Source: Streptomyces sp. TRM49041 (GTDB lineage Bacteria > Actinomycetota > Actinomycetes > Streptomycetales > Streptomycetaceae). From it: a stretch of 64,000 bases of DNA. Within the stretch, counting starts at the first letter, position 1; every line of letters begins with the position of its first letter. The notes under the pieces were generated by a model. It was not told where the DNA came from, ran no database searches, and saw only the letters and a list, made by a program, of their open reading frames with translations. Shown piece by piece: positions 17,424 to 26,392 of this stretch. The stretch covers positions 60,567 to 124,566 of the forward strand of contig NZ_VSRY01000065.1 of NCBI RefSeq assembly GCF_008271805.1, written 5' to 3'. Made by a program: the position numbers and the translations under genes.

Positions 17424-17992
17424 GTTCTGCCGCGCGCAGTCTCACCGTCGGCCACGCCCCCACGATCGGCTGGCTGTGGCTGCTGTGGGTGCTGCTGTGG
17501 GGCTCCCTCAGCGCCCCGGTCCTGATCAGCGGCATCGCCGTGGCGGTCGGGGTGGTCGTGATGTTCCCGCTGCCCCCGCTGGCGTCCCATGTAGCCCTGC
17601 GTCCCGTACGATCCGTGCGGCTCGTCGGTCTCCTCGTGGCCGACGTCCTCGCCTCGGCCGTCACGGTCGGCTGGGAAGCCGTCCGCCACGGCCCCAAGAC
17701 CTCCGCCGCCGTCATCGAGGTCCCGCTCCGTGCCGACACGGACCTGATGGTGACCGCGGTGGCCAACCTGACGACGCTGACCCCCGGGACGCTCGTCCTG
17801 GAGATCGACCGCCGCCGCCGGCTGCTGTACGTCCACGCCCTCCCGGTCCGAGACCGCGCGGACGTCGAGCACCGCCGGCGCGAGGTGCAGTCGGCCGACC
17901 GGCGCGTCGTGGCGGCGCTCGCCACCGGCCCGCCCGCACCGAACGACGGCCGGCGCGAGGAGGACGCCCGGCGTGAGGAGGACGGCCGATGA
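17420..17992 (+). CDS. mnhE: Na+/H+ antiporter subunit E (MnhE/MrpE)
   Basis: A 190-residue MrpE protein: two N-terminal hydrophobic segments (IGWLWLLWVLLWGSL and VLISGIAVAVGVVVMFPL), then the cytoplasmic domain with the family pattern VANLTTLTPGTLVLEID. The C-terminus carries an RREEDARREEDG tail. GGAGGA sits five bases before the ATG, inside mnhD. It is coupled to mnhF by an ATGA overlap. Confidence 0.94.
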   Translation: MSSAARSLTVGHAPTIGWLWLLWVLLWGSLSAPVLISGIAVAVGVVVMFPLPPLASHVALRPVRSVRLVGLLVADVLASAVTVGWEAVRHGPKTSAAVIEVPLRADTDLMVTAVANLTTLTPGTLVLEIDRRRRLLYVHALPVRDRADVEHRRREVQSADRRVVAALATGPPAPNDGRREEDARREEDGR

Positions 17993-18255
17993 CCGTCGTA
18001 CTGCACCTGTGCCTGGCCATGGTGGCGACGGCCGCCCTGCTGACCCTGCTGCGTCTTCTCCGGGGCCCCGCCGCCCTGGACCGGATCGTCGCCCTGGACG
18101 TAATCGTTACGATGATCATCGCCGGGGCCGCGGTGCACATGGCGCTGCACGGCGAGGCGACCCTGCTGCCCGTCCTGCTCGTCCTGTCCCTGCTCGTCTT
18201 CATCGGATCGGTGACCGCGGCGCACCTGGTCGAGAGGCGGGAGGGCATGCGGTGA
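17989..18255 (+). CDS. mnhF: Na+/H+ antiporter subunit F (MnhF/MrpF)
   Basis: An 88-residue protein with three transmembrane helices and the family signature RLLRGPAALDRIVALDVI. Length and position in the operon are canonical for MrpF. Its stop overlaps the GTG start of mnhG. Confidence 0.94.
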   Translation: MTVVLHLCLAMVATAALLTLLRLLRGPAALDRIVALDVIVTMIIAGAAVHMALHGEATLLPVLLVLSLLVFIGSVTAAHLVERREGMR

Positions 18256-18638
18256 ACATCCTGCGCGATGTCGCGGCGGCGGCTCTGATTCTGGCCGGCA
18301 GCGGCTTCTGCCTGCTCGCCGCACTGGGGCTGCTGCGCTTCCCGGACACGGTGACCCGCCTGCACGCCTCGGCCAAGGCCCAGTCCGCGGGGCTGCTCCT
18401 CGTACTCGTCGGCGCGAGTGTGCGCATGCCGGTGGCCGTCGCCCCGACACTGCTGCTGATCGCGCTGTTCCAGCTGGTCACGGCGCCGGTGACGGGCCAG
18501 ATCGTCGGGCGCGTCGCCTATCGCACCCGCTCCGTCGACCGGCGGATCCTGGTGCGCGACGAGCTCAGGGAGCGGCTGTTCCCGCAGGACACATCGGGTG
18601 GCGGCACGGAGACACCGTCCGAGGACGACGGTCGTTAG
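18252..18638 (+). CDS. mnhG: Na+/H+ antiporter subunit G (MnhG/MrpG)
   Basis: A 128-residue MrpG with three hydrophobic segments and the family pattern LGLLRFPDTVTRLHASAKAQ. The GTG start overlaps the mnhF stop. It is the last gene of the operon and is followed by a strong GC hairpin (18680-18703). Confidence 0.94.
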   Translation: MNILRDVAAAALILAGSGFCLLAALGLLRFPDTVTRLHASAKAQSAGLLLVLVGASVRMPVAVAPTLLLIALFQLVTAPVTGQIVGRVAYRTRSVDRRILVRDELRERLFPQDTSGGGTETPSEDDGR

Positions 18639-18679
18639 GGCCTCGCCTTCCCGCGTGCGGAGGCCACTCGGGTGGTGGG

Positions 18680-18703
18680 GCCCGGCGGCCCGTTCCGCCG
18701 GGC
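18680..18703 (+). terminator. Hairpin downstream of the mnh operon
   Basis: A perfect 9-bp GC stem (GCCCGGCGG / CCGCCGGGC) with a 6-base loop lies 42 bases after the mnhG stop. There is no U-tract, as is usual in Streptomyces. Confidence 0.65.
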
Positions 18704-18781
18704 GGACGGCATGGAATCGATGATCTACGGCTGCCGAGCCCGCAATCGAGCTGTCCAGACACGACGAGGAGCACACTGATC

Positions 18782-19342
18782 ATGGCGCATGGCGGAAATG
18801 TCATCCAGGAACTGACCGCGGACCACCGTGAGGTGGAGAACCTCTTCGGGCGGATCCGGTCGATGCCCGAAGGAGATGCCGGCCGTCGCGAGGTGGCCGA
18901 CCAGCTCACCATGGAGCTGGTCCGGCACATGGTCGCCGAGGAGGAGTACCTGTACCCCTCGGTGCGCCGGTACGTCGACGGCGGGGACGACCTCGCCGAC
19001 AAGGAGATCGCCGACCACGGCGAAATGGAGCGCATGCTCAAGGAACTGGAGGCGTGCGAGCCAGGCGACCGCCGGTTCGACGGCCTGATCTCCCGGCTGG
19101 AGACGGCCGTCACCACGCACGTCAACGACGAGGAGAGCCGTCTGTTCCCGCTCCTCGCCGAGTCCTGCCCCGCCGGAACCCTGGACGAGCTGGGCGACAA
19201 GGTGCGCTTCGCCAAGAAGACGGCCCCCACCCGCCCCCACCCCGCGGCCCCCGACACGCCGCCCGCCGACAAGCTCCTCGCCCCGGGGATCGGCATGGTG
19301 GACCGGTTCCGGGACATGCTCAGCGGCCGCGGCCGGGGCTGA
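18782..19342 (+). CDS. Hemerythrin HHE-domain protein
   Basis: A 186-residue four-helix di-iron protein. The His/Glu ligand pattern of bacterial HHE proteins is present: TADHREVE (H25), MELVRHMVAEEEYLYP, IADHGEMERML and VTTHVNDEESRLFP. The C-terminus is a Pro-rich tail. Such proteins bind O2/NO or sense oxidative stress in actinobacteria. Start ATG at 18782, with the first helix immediately after it. It stands alone, with the Mrp terminator upstream and a MITE-like element downstream. Confidence 0.9.
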   Translation: MAHGGNVIQELTADHREVENLFGRIRSMPEGDAGRREVADQLTMELVRHMVAEEEYLYPSVRRYVDGGDDLADKEIADHGEMERMLKELEACEPGDRRFDGLISRLETAVTTHVNDEESRLFPLLAESCPAGTLDELGDKVRFAKKTAPTRPHPAAPDTPPADKLLAPGIGMVDRFRDMLSGRGRG

Positions 19343-19367
19343 ACCCGAGGGAGGGACCGCCGACGGC

Positions 19368-19594
19368 TAGGTCGTGTCCGGCGGAGCATGCCTGGGCCGC
19401 GGGGTCTGGCACGCGCATCTGCGGCGTTGTCGTCGGTTGTCGACTCCCCCAAGCTCTCGACTCCGCTCGAGCAGGGGGGAGCCCCACGCATCGACACCCT
19501 CCTCCGCCTTGCACCTGCACGCACCAGACCCCGCTCACCAGCAGGACAAGGGCGCCCGGCTCGGATGTCGGCATGATCCGCCGGACACTCCCTA
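19368..19594. mobile_element. MITE-like non-autonomous element with 25-bp terminal inverted repeats
   Basis: The left end (19368-19392) and the reverse complement of the right end (19570-19594) match at 22 of 25 positions. Both begin TAGG and share GTGTCCGGCGGA, an end typical of IS5-type elements of Streptomyces. The 227-base element has no coding capacity. Internally it carries a hairpin (19444-19481) closed by CTCCCCC/GGGGGAG. The terminal TA may be a TA target duplication. The right end supplies the TAG stop codon of the adjacent P450 gene. Confidence 0.75.
19444..19481. terminator. Hairpin inside the MITE-like element
   Basis: CTCCCCC pairs with GGGGGAG, and an inner GCTC pairs with GAGC. 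It sits between the convergent hemerythrin and P450 genes and could terminate transcription from either side. Confidence 0.5.
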
Positions 19595-20854
19595 AGTGGC
19601 GCGGATCACCGGCACCCGGCGCGGTGCCCGGAACGAGAGCAGGCCCAGCATGTCGGGCCTGCCGTCGTCGAGGAGCCGTACGCCGGGCAGGACCCGGGCC
19701 GCCGTCCGCAGAGCGATCTCCGCCTCGGTGCGCGCCAGGAGAGCTCCCGGGCACCGGTGCCGTCCGGCGCCGAAGGAGAGATGGCGGCGGGTGTTCTCCC
19801 GGTGCGGGCAGAGCCGCTCCGGCTCGGGGAAGACCGACGGGTCGGATCCCGTACCCATCAGCATCAGCAGCAGCTCCGCCCCGGCCGGCACCGGGACACC
19901 GGACAGTTCCGTGTCGTGCGCCGCCACCCGCCGCCATGTGGTGACGGGCGGCTCGCGGCGCAGCACCTCGTCCACCCAGGTACGCGCGAAATCGTCGTCC
20001 TGGGAGGCCCGCGCCCATGCCGAGGGGTCGGCGCAGGTGGTCCGCAGGACCGTGGAGATCAGCTGGCCGGTGGTCGACTGCCCGGCGATGAAGACGAAGA
20101 AGCAGACCGCCACCGCGGTCGGCACGTCCAGCGCCGAACCGTCCGGCAGCCGATGGCTCCGCAGACTGCCGATCAGGCCCTCCGCGCCGGCGCCGTCGGT
20201 GACCTGCGAGGTCAGCCACCGGTGGAAGTCGCCGACCAGCCCGGCCAGCACGACCTGGCGCTCCGCGCCGGGCCTTCCGTAGAACAGCTCCAGTGCGGCG
20301 TCGCTCCACTCGACCAGGGTGTCCGGGGCGATCCCCTCGACGCCCAGCAGCCGCATCATCACCCGGCACGGCAGGAGCCGGGCGAAGTCGGCGGTGAGGT
20401 CGTACGTGCCCGTCGCGTCCAGCTCGTCACCGGCGCCCGCCAGCAGCTCCCGCGCCGTCCGCTCGACGAGCGGGACCGAGGCGGTCACCTGCGCGGCGCT
20501 GAAGAACCGCGTGACGAGACGGCGCAGACCCGCGTGTGACGGACCGCCGTTGTTGGCGAGGGCCGGCGGCAGGCCGAAGCCCGCCCTGGCGAGCACCCGG
20601 AGCGCCGGGACGGGCAGCCGCGTCACGGCGTGCTGCGCGTTGTCGGGCAGGAAGCCGGCCGGGTCGAGCAGGACCCGCTCGACGTCCTCGTAGCGGCTGA
20701 CCAGCCACAGCCCTGTCGCGGGATCGTGGTGGGCCGGCGAGGACCGCCGCAGCGCGGCGAACACCGGATACGGGTCGGCGACGAATCCCTCGCCGAACAG
20801 GTCGAGGCCCGCCAGAGCGTCCTCGTCCGTCACCGGGACCGTCCCGCCTGCCAT
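19592..20854 (-). CDS. Cytochrome P450 (bacterial class I type)
   Basis: A soluble 420-residue P450. The I-helix reads FIAGQSTTGQ, so the usual acidic residue before Thr is Ser (AGQST); the ExxR is EVLR; the haem loop is FGAGRHRCPGALLAR with the Cys ligand. The ATG at 20854 has GGGGAGGG five bases upstream. No ferredoxin or biosynthetic partner is adjacent, so the substrate is unknown. The stop codon (TAG) is formed by the outer bases of the MITE-like element, so the original C-terminus may have been changed by the insertion. The final residues still look normal for the family. Confidence 0.9.
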   Translation of the reverse strand: MAGGTVPVTDEDALAGLDLFGEGFVADPYPVFAALRRSSPAHHDPATGLWLVSRYEDVERVLLDPAGFLPDNAQHAVTRLPVPALRVLARAGFGLPPALANNGGPSHAGLRRLVTRFFSAAQVTASVPLVERTARELLAGAGDELDATGTYDLTADFARLLPCRVMMRLLGVEGIAPDTLVEWSDAALELFYGRPGAERQVVLAGLVGDFHRWLTSQVTDGAGAEGLIGSLRSHRLPDGSALDVPTAVAVCFFVFIAGQSTTGQLISTVLRTTCADPSAWARASQDDDFARTWVDEVLRREPPVTTWRRVAAHDTELSGVPVPAGAELLLMLMGTGSDPSVFPEPERLCPHRENTRRHLSFGAGRHRCPGALLARTEAEIALRTAARVLPGVRLLDDGRPDMLGLLSFRAPRRVPVIRAT

Positions 20855-21632
20855 GAAGCCCTCCCCGCGGCGGCGCAAGCCGTTCCCGCACACCGAATCC
20901 GACCCGGCCAGTATGCACACGGCCGCGCGCGGCCCGGCCGCCGGGCAGGCGGAAGGGCACCGGCGGGCTCCTGCGACGGGTGTGCCCCACGGCGGGCAGG
21001 GCCGTTCGGCGCGGGTGCGGGGGTCACCCCGCACGGCGAGCGAGGAGCGTCCGCCTCGATGCCCACTTCCGGTTCCGGCGCCCGGCCGCCGACGATCGCC
21101 GGTGCGTTCGAGCGGCATCGCCGACGCGAGTACGAGCACCGGCAGCAGGCCCCGCGTGACGGGCGACGTACCTCCCGGCGGCAGCCGGCGTCTCGGTGGA
21201 CTCCCGTCCGGCCCGCGTACCCGTCCGTGTCCCGGTCCGTGTCGGTGCGGAACAGACCGACAGAGTACGCGGCGTATCGTCCGGGGCGCGGTGGTCCCCC
21301 GAAGGTGAGGCGGCTGTTGCTCACCTCCGACACCCGTCTGCCACCCGCGCCGGAGGTCTTCCGCCCGCACTACTGGCCCAGGCCGAACAGGGCGCGCACG
21401 CGGCGCGCACGCGGCGCCTCATCGGCGGACAAGGCGACAACGACGGTCCGGAGCCTCACGGGTGGGACACGACCGCCCCCGGCGGGCTGCGATCGCTGAA
21501 CCCGGGCTCCCCGACCGACCGGAGGCGCGAGCCGCACCACACCCGCATGACAGCCGTCCCGGCGGACGGACAGCTGCGCGAGGTCCGACTCGCCCGGCCG
21601 CCGCCCGCTGACCCGCACCGGCCCGGCCGCCG
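20855..21632. other. 778-base stretch with no supported gene
   Basis: It lies between the P450 start and the end of the phosphatase gene. Several frames are open by chance in GC-rich DNA, but none combines a ribosome site, Streptomyces-like codon bias and a recognisable fold. It presumably includes the P450 promoter. Confidence 0.6.
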
Positions 21633-24098
21633 CTACAGGACCCCGGGCACCCGCGCGGCGGACAGCGGCTGTTCGGTCCAGATGGTCTTGCCGTCGCGCT
21701 TGTAACGGGTGCCCCACCGCTCGGTGAGCTGGGCCACCAGGAAGAGACCGCGACCGCCCTCGTCGGTGGTGCGGGCCCGGCGCAGGTGCGGTGAGGTGCT
21801 GCTGGTGTCGGACACCTCGCAGATGAGGCGGCGGTCACGGATGAGTCGCAGGGTGATCGGCCCCTCCCCGTACCGGTAGGCGTTGGTGACCAGCTCGCTG
21901 ACGATCAGCTCGGTGGTGAACGCCATCTCCTCCAGGCCCCACTCGGTCAGCTGGGACGCCGTCAGCGTACGGGCGTCGGCGGCCGCTGTGGCCTCGACGG
22001 GCAGCTCCCATGTGACGACCTTCTCCGCCGCCAGGACCCGGGTGCGGGCGACGAGCAGCGCCACGTCGTCGGCGACCTCGTCGGTGGCGCGGTCGCGCAG
22101 CAGCGTGCCCTCCACCACCGCGCAGGTCTCCTCCAGCGACCGGGTGGGCACGGTCAGCGCCTCGCACAGGTCCGCCAGGCTCTGCTCGACGTCCCGCTTG
22201 CGGGCCTGGATGAGGCCGTCGGTGTACAGGGCCAGCAGGCTGCCCTCGTCCAGCGTCAGTTCGGCGGACTCGAACGGCAGCCCGCCGAGGCCCAGCGGCG
22301 GACCGGCGGGCAGTTCGAGGACCCGCACCCGCCCGTCCGGGGTCACCACCGCGGGCGGTGGGTGACCGGCGCGGGCGAGCGCGCAGCTCCGGGAGACCGG
22401 GTCGTACACGGCGTACAGACAGGTGGCGCCCACGACCTGGGGGGAGTGCTCGTCGGTCGGCTCCTGCTCGGTGGCCAGCCGGTCCACGAGATCGTCGAGA
22501 TGGGAGAGGACCTCGTCCGGCGTCAGATCGAGGTTCGCCAGGGTGTGTACGGCGGTCCGCAGTCGCCCCATCATGGCCGCCGCGTGGATGCCGTGGCCGA
22601 CCACGTCGCCGACGACCAGGGCGACGCGAAGCCCGGACAGCGGGATGACGTCGAACCAGTCACCCCCGACGCCGGACGCGGCGTCGGCCGGCAGATAGCG
22701 GTGGGCGACCTCGACCGCCGGATGCCCCGGAACCTCGTGCGGCAGCAGGCTGTGCTGCAGGGTGAGCGCCGCCTCGTGCTGCTGGGTGTAACGCCGGGCG
22801 TTGTCGATGCAGAGGGCGGCCCGCGAGGCGAACTCCTCGGCGACCTTGAGGTCGTCCTCCTCGAACGGCTCCAGCCGGCGCGGCCGCCACAGACTGAGCA
22901 GCCCGAGTACGAGCCCCCGCGCGACCAGCGGCACCACCATCAGCGAGTGGGTGCCCAGGTGCAGGGCGCGTTCCGTCCGCTCCGGGTCCAGGAACCACCC
23001 GGCGGTCTCCCCCAGCCGGCCGTCCAGGAGGGGACGCCGCTCGGCCAGACACCGTGCCTGCAGGCTTTCGGCCGGGACGTGGATCGTATGGCCCACCGGG
23101 TACATCACGTCCGCCCCTTCGGCCTCGTCCGGCAGGGGGCCGCGGACCGCCGTCCGGCAGAGCGGCCCCGGCATCTCCTGCACCGGCTCCGCACCTCGGA
23201 TCACCGGCGCCAGCAGGTCCACGGAGACGTAGTCGGCGAGTTCCGGCGCAGCCACCTCGGCCAGCTCCCGTGCGGTCCTCGCCACGTCCAGCGTGGTCCC
23301 GATGCGCGCACCGGCCTCGTTGAGGAGGGCGAGGCGACGGCGGGCCTTGTAACGCTCGGTCACGTCCTCGATGGTCTGGGTCACACCGAGGATTCGCCCG
23401 GACGGGTCCTCCATCCGGAAACCCGACACCGACACGACCAGCTCACGGCCCGGGTCCCGGTTCAGCCGGCAGGGAAGCTCGGTGGCGATCGAGGACCGGC
23501 CCGTCTCCAGTACGTCCCGCAGCTGGCGCTCCACGGTGTCGGTGTCCAGCTGGATCAGGAAGTCCCCGGTGTGCAGCCCCCGGTGCTGCTCGACCGGCAT
23601 GTGGGTGAACTTCGTGATCGCCCGGTTCACCCGCAGGATGCTCAGGTCCGGGGCGTGCACGGCCAGACCGATGGGGGAGCGGCGGAACAGCCCGTCCAGG
23701 ACCGACCGGTCCGTCTCCCACTGGATCACCTCGTCGGCGGGCGAGCAGACGCAGAACCACTCACTGGGGGAGCCATCGCCCCTCGTGATCTCCCGGATCC
23801 GGCACCCCAGCTCCACCCGTCGCCCGTCCCGGTCCCGTACGGGCACGACTCCGAACCATCCCCCGTCGCGTACGCAGACCGCCGCCGCGTCCACGACGAC
23901 GTCATGGTCCCGGGGGTCGACGAGAAGCCCGACCGCCAGCCGGCCGAGCGCCTCCTCGGCCGCGTATCCGAGCAGCGCTTCGGCCCGCATGCTCCAGCCG
24001 ACGATCCGCCCCCGGCCGTCCAGCACCGCCGAGGCCGCGCGGCGCACCGCGAACGGGTCCTCCGGGCCTTCGCTGAGCTTCGTCACCGGTGTGTCCAT
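21633..24098 (-). CDS. PAS-PAS-GAF-SpoIIE phosphatase with C-terminal HATPase (RsbU-like)
   Basis: An 821-residue soluble signalling protein. Two PAS domains (about 15-125 and 135-250) precede a GAF domain (about 255-440) and a PP2C/SpoIIE phosphatase domain (GGDWFDVIPL, VVGDVVGHGIHAA, YTDGLIQARKRD). A C-terminal anti-sigma-type HATPase follows (FTTELIVSELVTNAYRYG ... GGRGLFLVAQL). The combination suggests one polypeptide that both phosphorylates and dephosphorylates anti-anti-sigma factors. AAGGAG lies eight bases before the ATG, inside the end of the upstream gene; only two bases separate the genes. No sigma or anti-anti-sigma gene is adjacent. Confidence 0.9.
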   Translation of the reverse strand: MDTPVTKLSEGPEDPFAVRRAASAVLDGRGRIVGWSMRAEALLGYAAEEALGRLAVGLLVDPRDHDVVVDAAAVCVRDGGWFGVVPVRDRDGRRVELGCRIREITRGDGSPSEWFCVCSPADEVIQWETDRSVLDGLFRRSPIGLAVHAPDLSILRVNRAITKFTHMPVEQHRGLHTGDFLIQLDTDTVERQLRDVLETGRSSIATELPCRLNRDPGRELVVSVSGFRMEDPSGRILGVTQTIEDVTERYKARRRLALLNEAGARIGTTLDVARTARELAEVAAPELADYVSVDLLAPVIRGAEPVQEMPGPLCRTAVRGPLPDEAEGADVMYPVGHTIHVPAESLQARCLAERRPLLDGRLGETAGWFLDPERTERALHLGTHSLMVVPLVARGLVLGLLSLWRPRRLEPFEEDDLKVAEEFASRAALCIDNARRYTQQHEAALTLQHSLLPHEVPGHPAVEVAHRYLPADAASGVGGDWFDVIPLSGLRVALVVGDVVGHGIHAAAMMGRLRTAVHTLANLDLTPDEVLSHLDDLVDRLATEQEPTDEHSPQVVGATCLYAVYDPVSRSCALARAGHPPPAVVTPDGRVRVLELPAGPPLGLGGLPFESAELTLDEGSLLALYTDGLIQARKRDVEQSLADLCEALTVPTRSLEETCAVVEGTLLRDRATDEVADDVALLVARTRVLAAEKVVTWELPVEATAAADARTLTASQLTEWGLEEMAFTTELIVSELVTNAYRYGEGPITLRLIRDRRLICEVSDTSSTSPHLRRARTTDEGGRGLFLVAQLTERWGTRYKRDGKTIWTEQPLSAARVPGVL

Positions 24099-24100
24099 CC

Positions 24101-26182
24101 CTACGCTCCTTGCACCTTCGGGGCGGGACGTGGAGTTCTGGCGAGGAGCAGGGCTACGTCGTCCTGCGCCGTGGCGGGCAGCAGCCGGCTGAGGATGCGG
24201 TCACAGATGTCCTCCAACGGGTGGTCGAGCCTCCGCAGCGCCTGGGCGAGCTGGTGCAGGCCGTGGTCGAGGTCCCGGTCGCGGGCCTCTATGAGACCGT
24301 CGGTGTACAGCACCAGCAGACTTCCGGGGGGCAGGGGCACCCGCTCGGTCCGGAAGTCGTCTCCGTCCGCTCCCAAGGGCGTACCCGAGTGGCCGTCGAG
24401 GAACACGACCCTCCCCCCGGGACCGGCCACGGCCGGCGGCGGATGCCCGGCCCTGGCGACCAGGCAGCCGCCGACGGCCGGGTCGTGGACCGCGTAGACA
24501 CACGTCGCCATCTCGTCCTCACCCAGGTCCGCGACGGCGGCGTCCAGGTGACGCATCAGCCGGTCCGGCGGGATGTCCTGGCGCGCCAGCGTGCGCACCG
24601 CCGTACGCAGCTGGCCCATGACGGCGGCGGCGTGGATGCCGTGCCCCATGACGTCCCCGATGACCAGCCCGGTCCTGCTACCGGGCAGGGCGATGACGTC
24701 GAACCAGTCACCGCCGACCTCGTGGTCGCTGGCCGGGAGGTAGCGCCCGGTCAGTTCGAGGCCGGTCACCTCCGGCAGGGCGGTGCTCGTCAGGCTGCGC
24801 TGCAGGGTGAGGGCCGCCTTCCGCTGGCTGGTGTACATACGCGCGTTGTCGATGTTCAGGGCCGCCCTGGCGACCAGCTCGTCGATCAGCACGAGGTCCT
24901 GCTCGTCGAACCGCTCACGGTCGCGGACCCGTGTCACCACCACGGCGCCCAGTACCTTGCCCCGGGCGACCAGCGGGACGAGCCGCGAGGAGCCCACACG
25001 GGTGCTGAGGTACGTACGCAGCCGCTCGGCCCGGGGATCGTCGATCAGCGCCGGGACGTCGGCCCGGTAGAGGTTCATGGGCCGCCCCTCGGCGATGACC
25101 TGCTCGTACACCGAGCCGAGCGGGACCTGGAAGGTCAGCCCCACCGCCAGGTCCTCGACGGGCGCCGCGGGATCGGGGAACGCGGCCGCCACCCGGCGCA
25201 CCACACCCTGGGTGGACGCGGCGGCCTCATCCGGTTCGAGCACCTCCTCCAGCAGCTGCACGTCCGCCGAGTCGGCCAGCTGGGGGACCAGCACCTCCAC
25301 CACCTCCTCGGCGGTACGGCGCAGATCCAGGGTGGTCCCGATACGTGTACCGGCCTCGGCCAGCAGGGCGAAGCGGTGCCGCGCCCGCTCCGCCTCGACC
25401 TGCGCCTGCTGCCCCTCGGTGATGTCGATCAGCGAAGCGATCAATCCCAGCCGCCGGCCGGCGTTGTCGACCAGCGGGGCGTACGAGCACGACCAGATCC
25501 GGTCGTGTTCGGGATCCGCGGCGGTCCGGCCGGTGCGGCGGACGTCGACGACCGCCTCACCCCGGTCGAGGACCTGCCGCATCACCGTCTCCAGCGCCGC
25601 GGCGTTGACCCCCGGCGCGACCTCGGCCGGCCGCTTGCCGATGTGCTCGGCCGCGGACACCCCGTTCATCCGCGCCAGCGCGTCGTTCACGCGCACAAAG
25701 CGCAGATCGGGGCCGAGTACGGCCAGCCCGATCGGAGACTGGGTGAAGAGCCCTTCCAGAGCCGCCGACGAGTCCCGCATGGCCAGGACCGCGGAGGTCT
25801 CCACGGCGATGGTCAGGATGCCCGTCCCGCCCTGCGGATCGGCGACGGGACAGATCCACATCTCCATCCGCACGTGATGCCCGTCGCGGTGCCGCACGGG
25901 CAGCGTTCCGGCAACCGCCTCACCCGCCAGCACCCTCCGCGTCAGCCGGCCGGCCGGCTCCCGGTCGGTCTCCGGGAGCAGCACCTGGGCCGCGTCCCGC
26001 CCCAGCAGCTGCTCCGGACGGTGGCCGAGGAGCTCCTGCGCCGCGAGGGACCACTCGACGATGCGCCCCCGTGCGTCGGTCCTCCAGAGCGCGATCGGAA
26101 GGAGGCCGCGGAGCACACCCGCGTATCCCACCGCCGACGGGGGTGGACCCGGCACCTCATCTGGCGACTCGTGTGCGTCCAC
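24101..26182 (-). CDS. PAS-PAS-GAF-SpoIIE phosphatase
   Basis: A paralogue of the next gene with the same order (PAS, PAS, GAF, SpoIIE PP2C) but no HATPase domain. It ends soon after the phosphatase motifs GGDWFDVIAL, VIGDVMGHGIHAA and LYTDGLIEARDRD. PP2C metal-binding aspartates are present. A GTG at 26182 is taken as start; another GTG at 26221 is possible and would add 13 residues, and neither has a strong ribosome site. It is probably co-transcribed with the downstream phosphatase-kinase, giving two sensors that converge on the same anti-anti-sigma pool (inference). Confidence 0.87.
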   Translation of the reverse strand: MDAHESPDEVPGPPPSAVGYAGVLRGLLPIALWRTDARGRIVEWSLAAQELLGHRPEQLLGRDAAQVLLPETDREPAGRLTRRVLAGEAVAGTLPVRHRDGHHVRMEMWICPVADPQGGTGILTIAVETSAVLAMRDSSAALEGLFTQSPIGLAVLGPDLRFVRVNDALARMNGVSAAEHIGKRPAEVAPGVNAAALETVMRQVLDRGEAVVDVRRTGRTAADPEHDRIWSCSYAPLVDNAGRRLGLIASLIDITEGQQAQVEAERARHRFALLAEAGTRIGTTLDLRRTAEEVVEVLVPQLADSADVQLLEEVLEPDEAAASTQGVVRRVAAAFPDPAAPVEDLAVGLTFQVPLGSVYEQVIAEGRPMNLYRADVPALIDDPRAERLRTYLSTRVGSSRLVPLVARGKVLGAVVVTRVRDRERFDEQDLVLIDELVARAALNIDNARMYTSQRKAALTLQRSLTSTALPEVTGLELTGRYLPASDHEVGGDWFDVIALPGSRTGLVIGDVMGHGIHAAAVMGQLRTAVRTLARQDIPPDRLMRHLDAAVADLGEDEMATCVYAVHDPAVGGCLVARAGHPPPAVAGPGGRVVFLDGHSGTPLGADGDDFRTERVPLPPGSLLVLYTDGLIEARDRDLDHGLHQLAQALRRLDHPLEDICDRILSRLLPATAQDDVALLLARTPRPAPKVQGA

Positions 26183-26274
26183 GCAGCGACCTAACCCCGG
26201 GGCGTGGCTCCTCGCGACCACTCCCCGGCGATCTTTCGACCGAGGGCCGCCGACGCGTCATCGGCAGCGTCCCC

Positions 26275-26296
26275 GGATACTGGGATAATCGTATCC
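26275..26296. promoter_or_regulatory. Inverted repeat GGATAC-N10-GTATCC
   Basis: A perfect 6-bp inverted repeat with a nested GGATA/TATCC lies in the divergent region between the phosphatase pair and the phospholipase gene. It could be an operator; the central GATAAT resembles a -10 box. Confidence 0.35.
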
Positions 26297-26392
26297 GAGC
26301 CTGCGTCACACCACCTGGAAGCGCATCATGGAGCTGTGCGGACCGAGGCCCGGACGCGAACCGGCGGGCCGTACGGGCGGAGGACCGGTGCC

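Noticed and set aside
20855..21632. Short gene between the P450 and the phosphatase
   Set aside because: No frame has ribosome site, codon bias and fold together.
22362..26194. Long plus-strand frames across the phosphatase genes
   Set aside because: Out-of-frame complements of two well-supported multidomain proteins.
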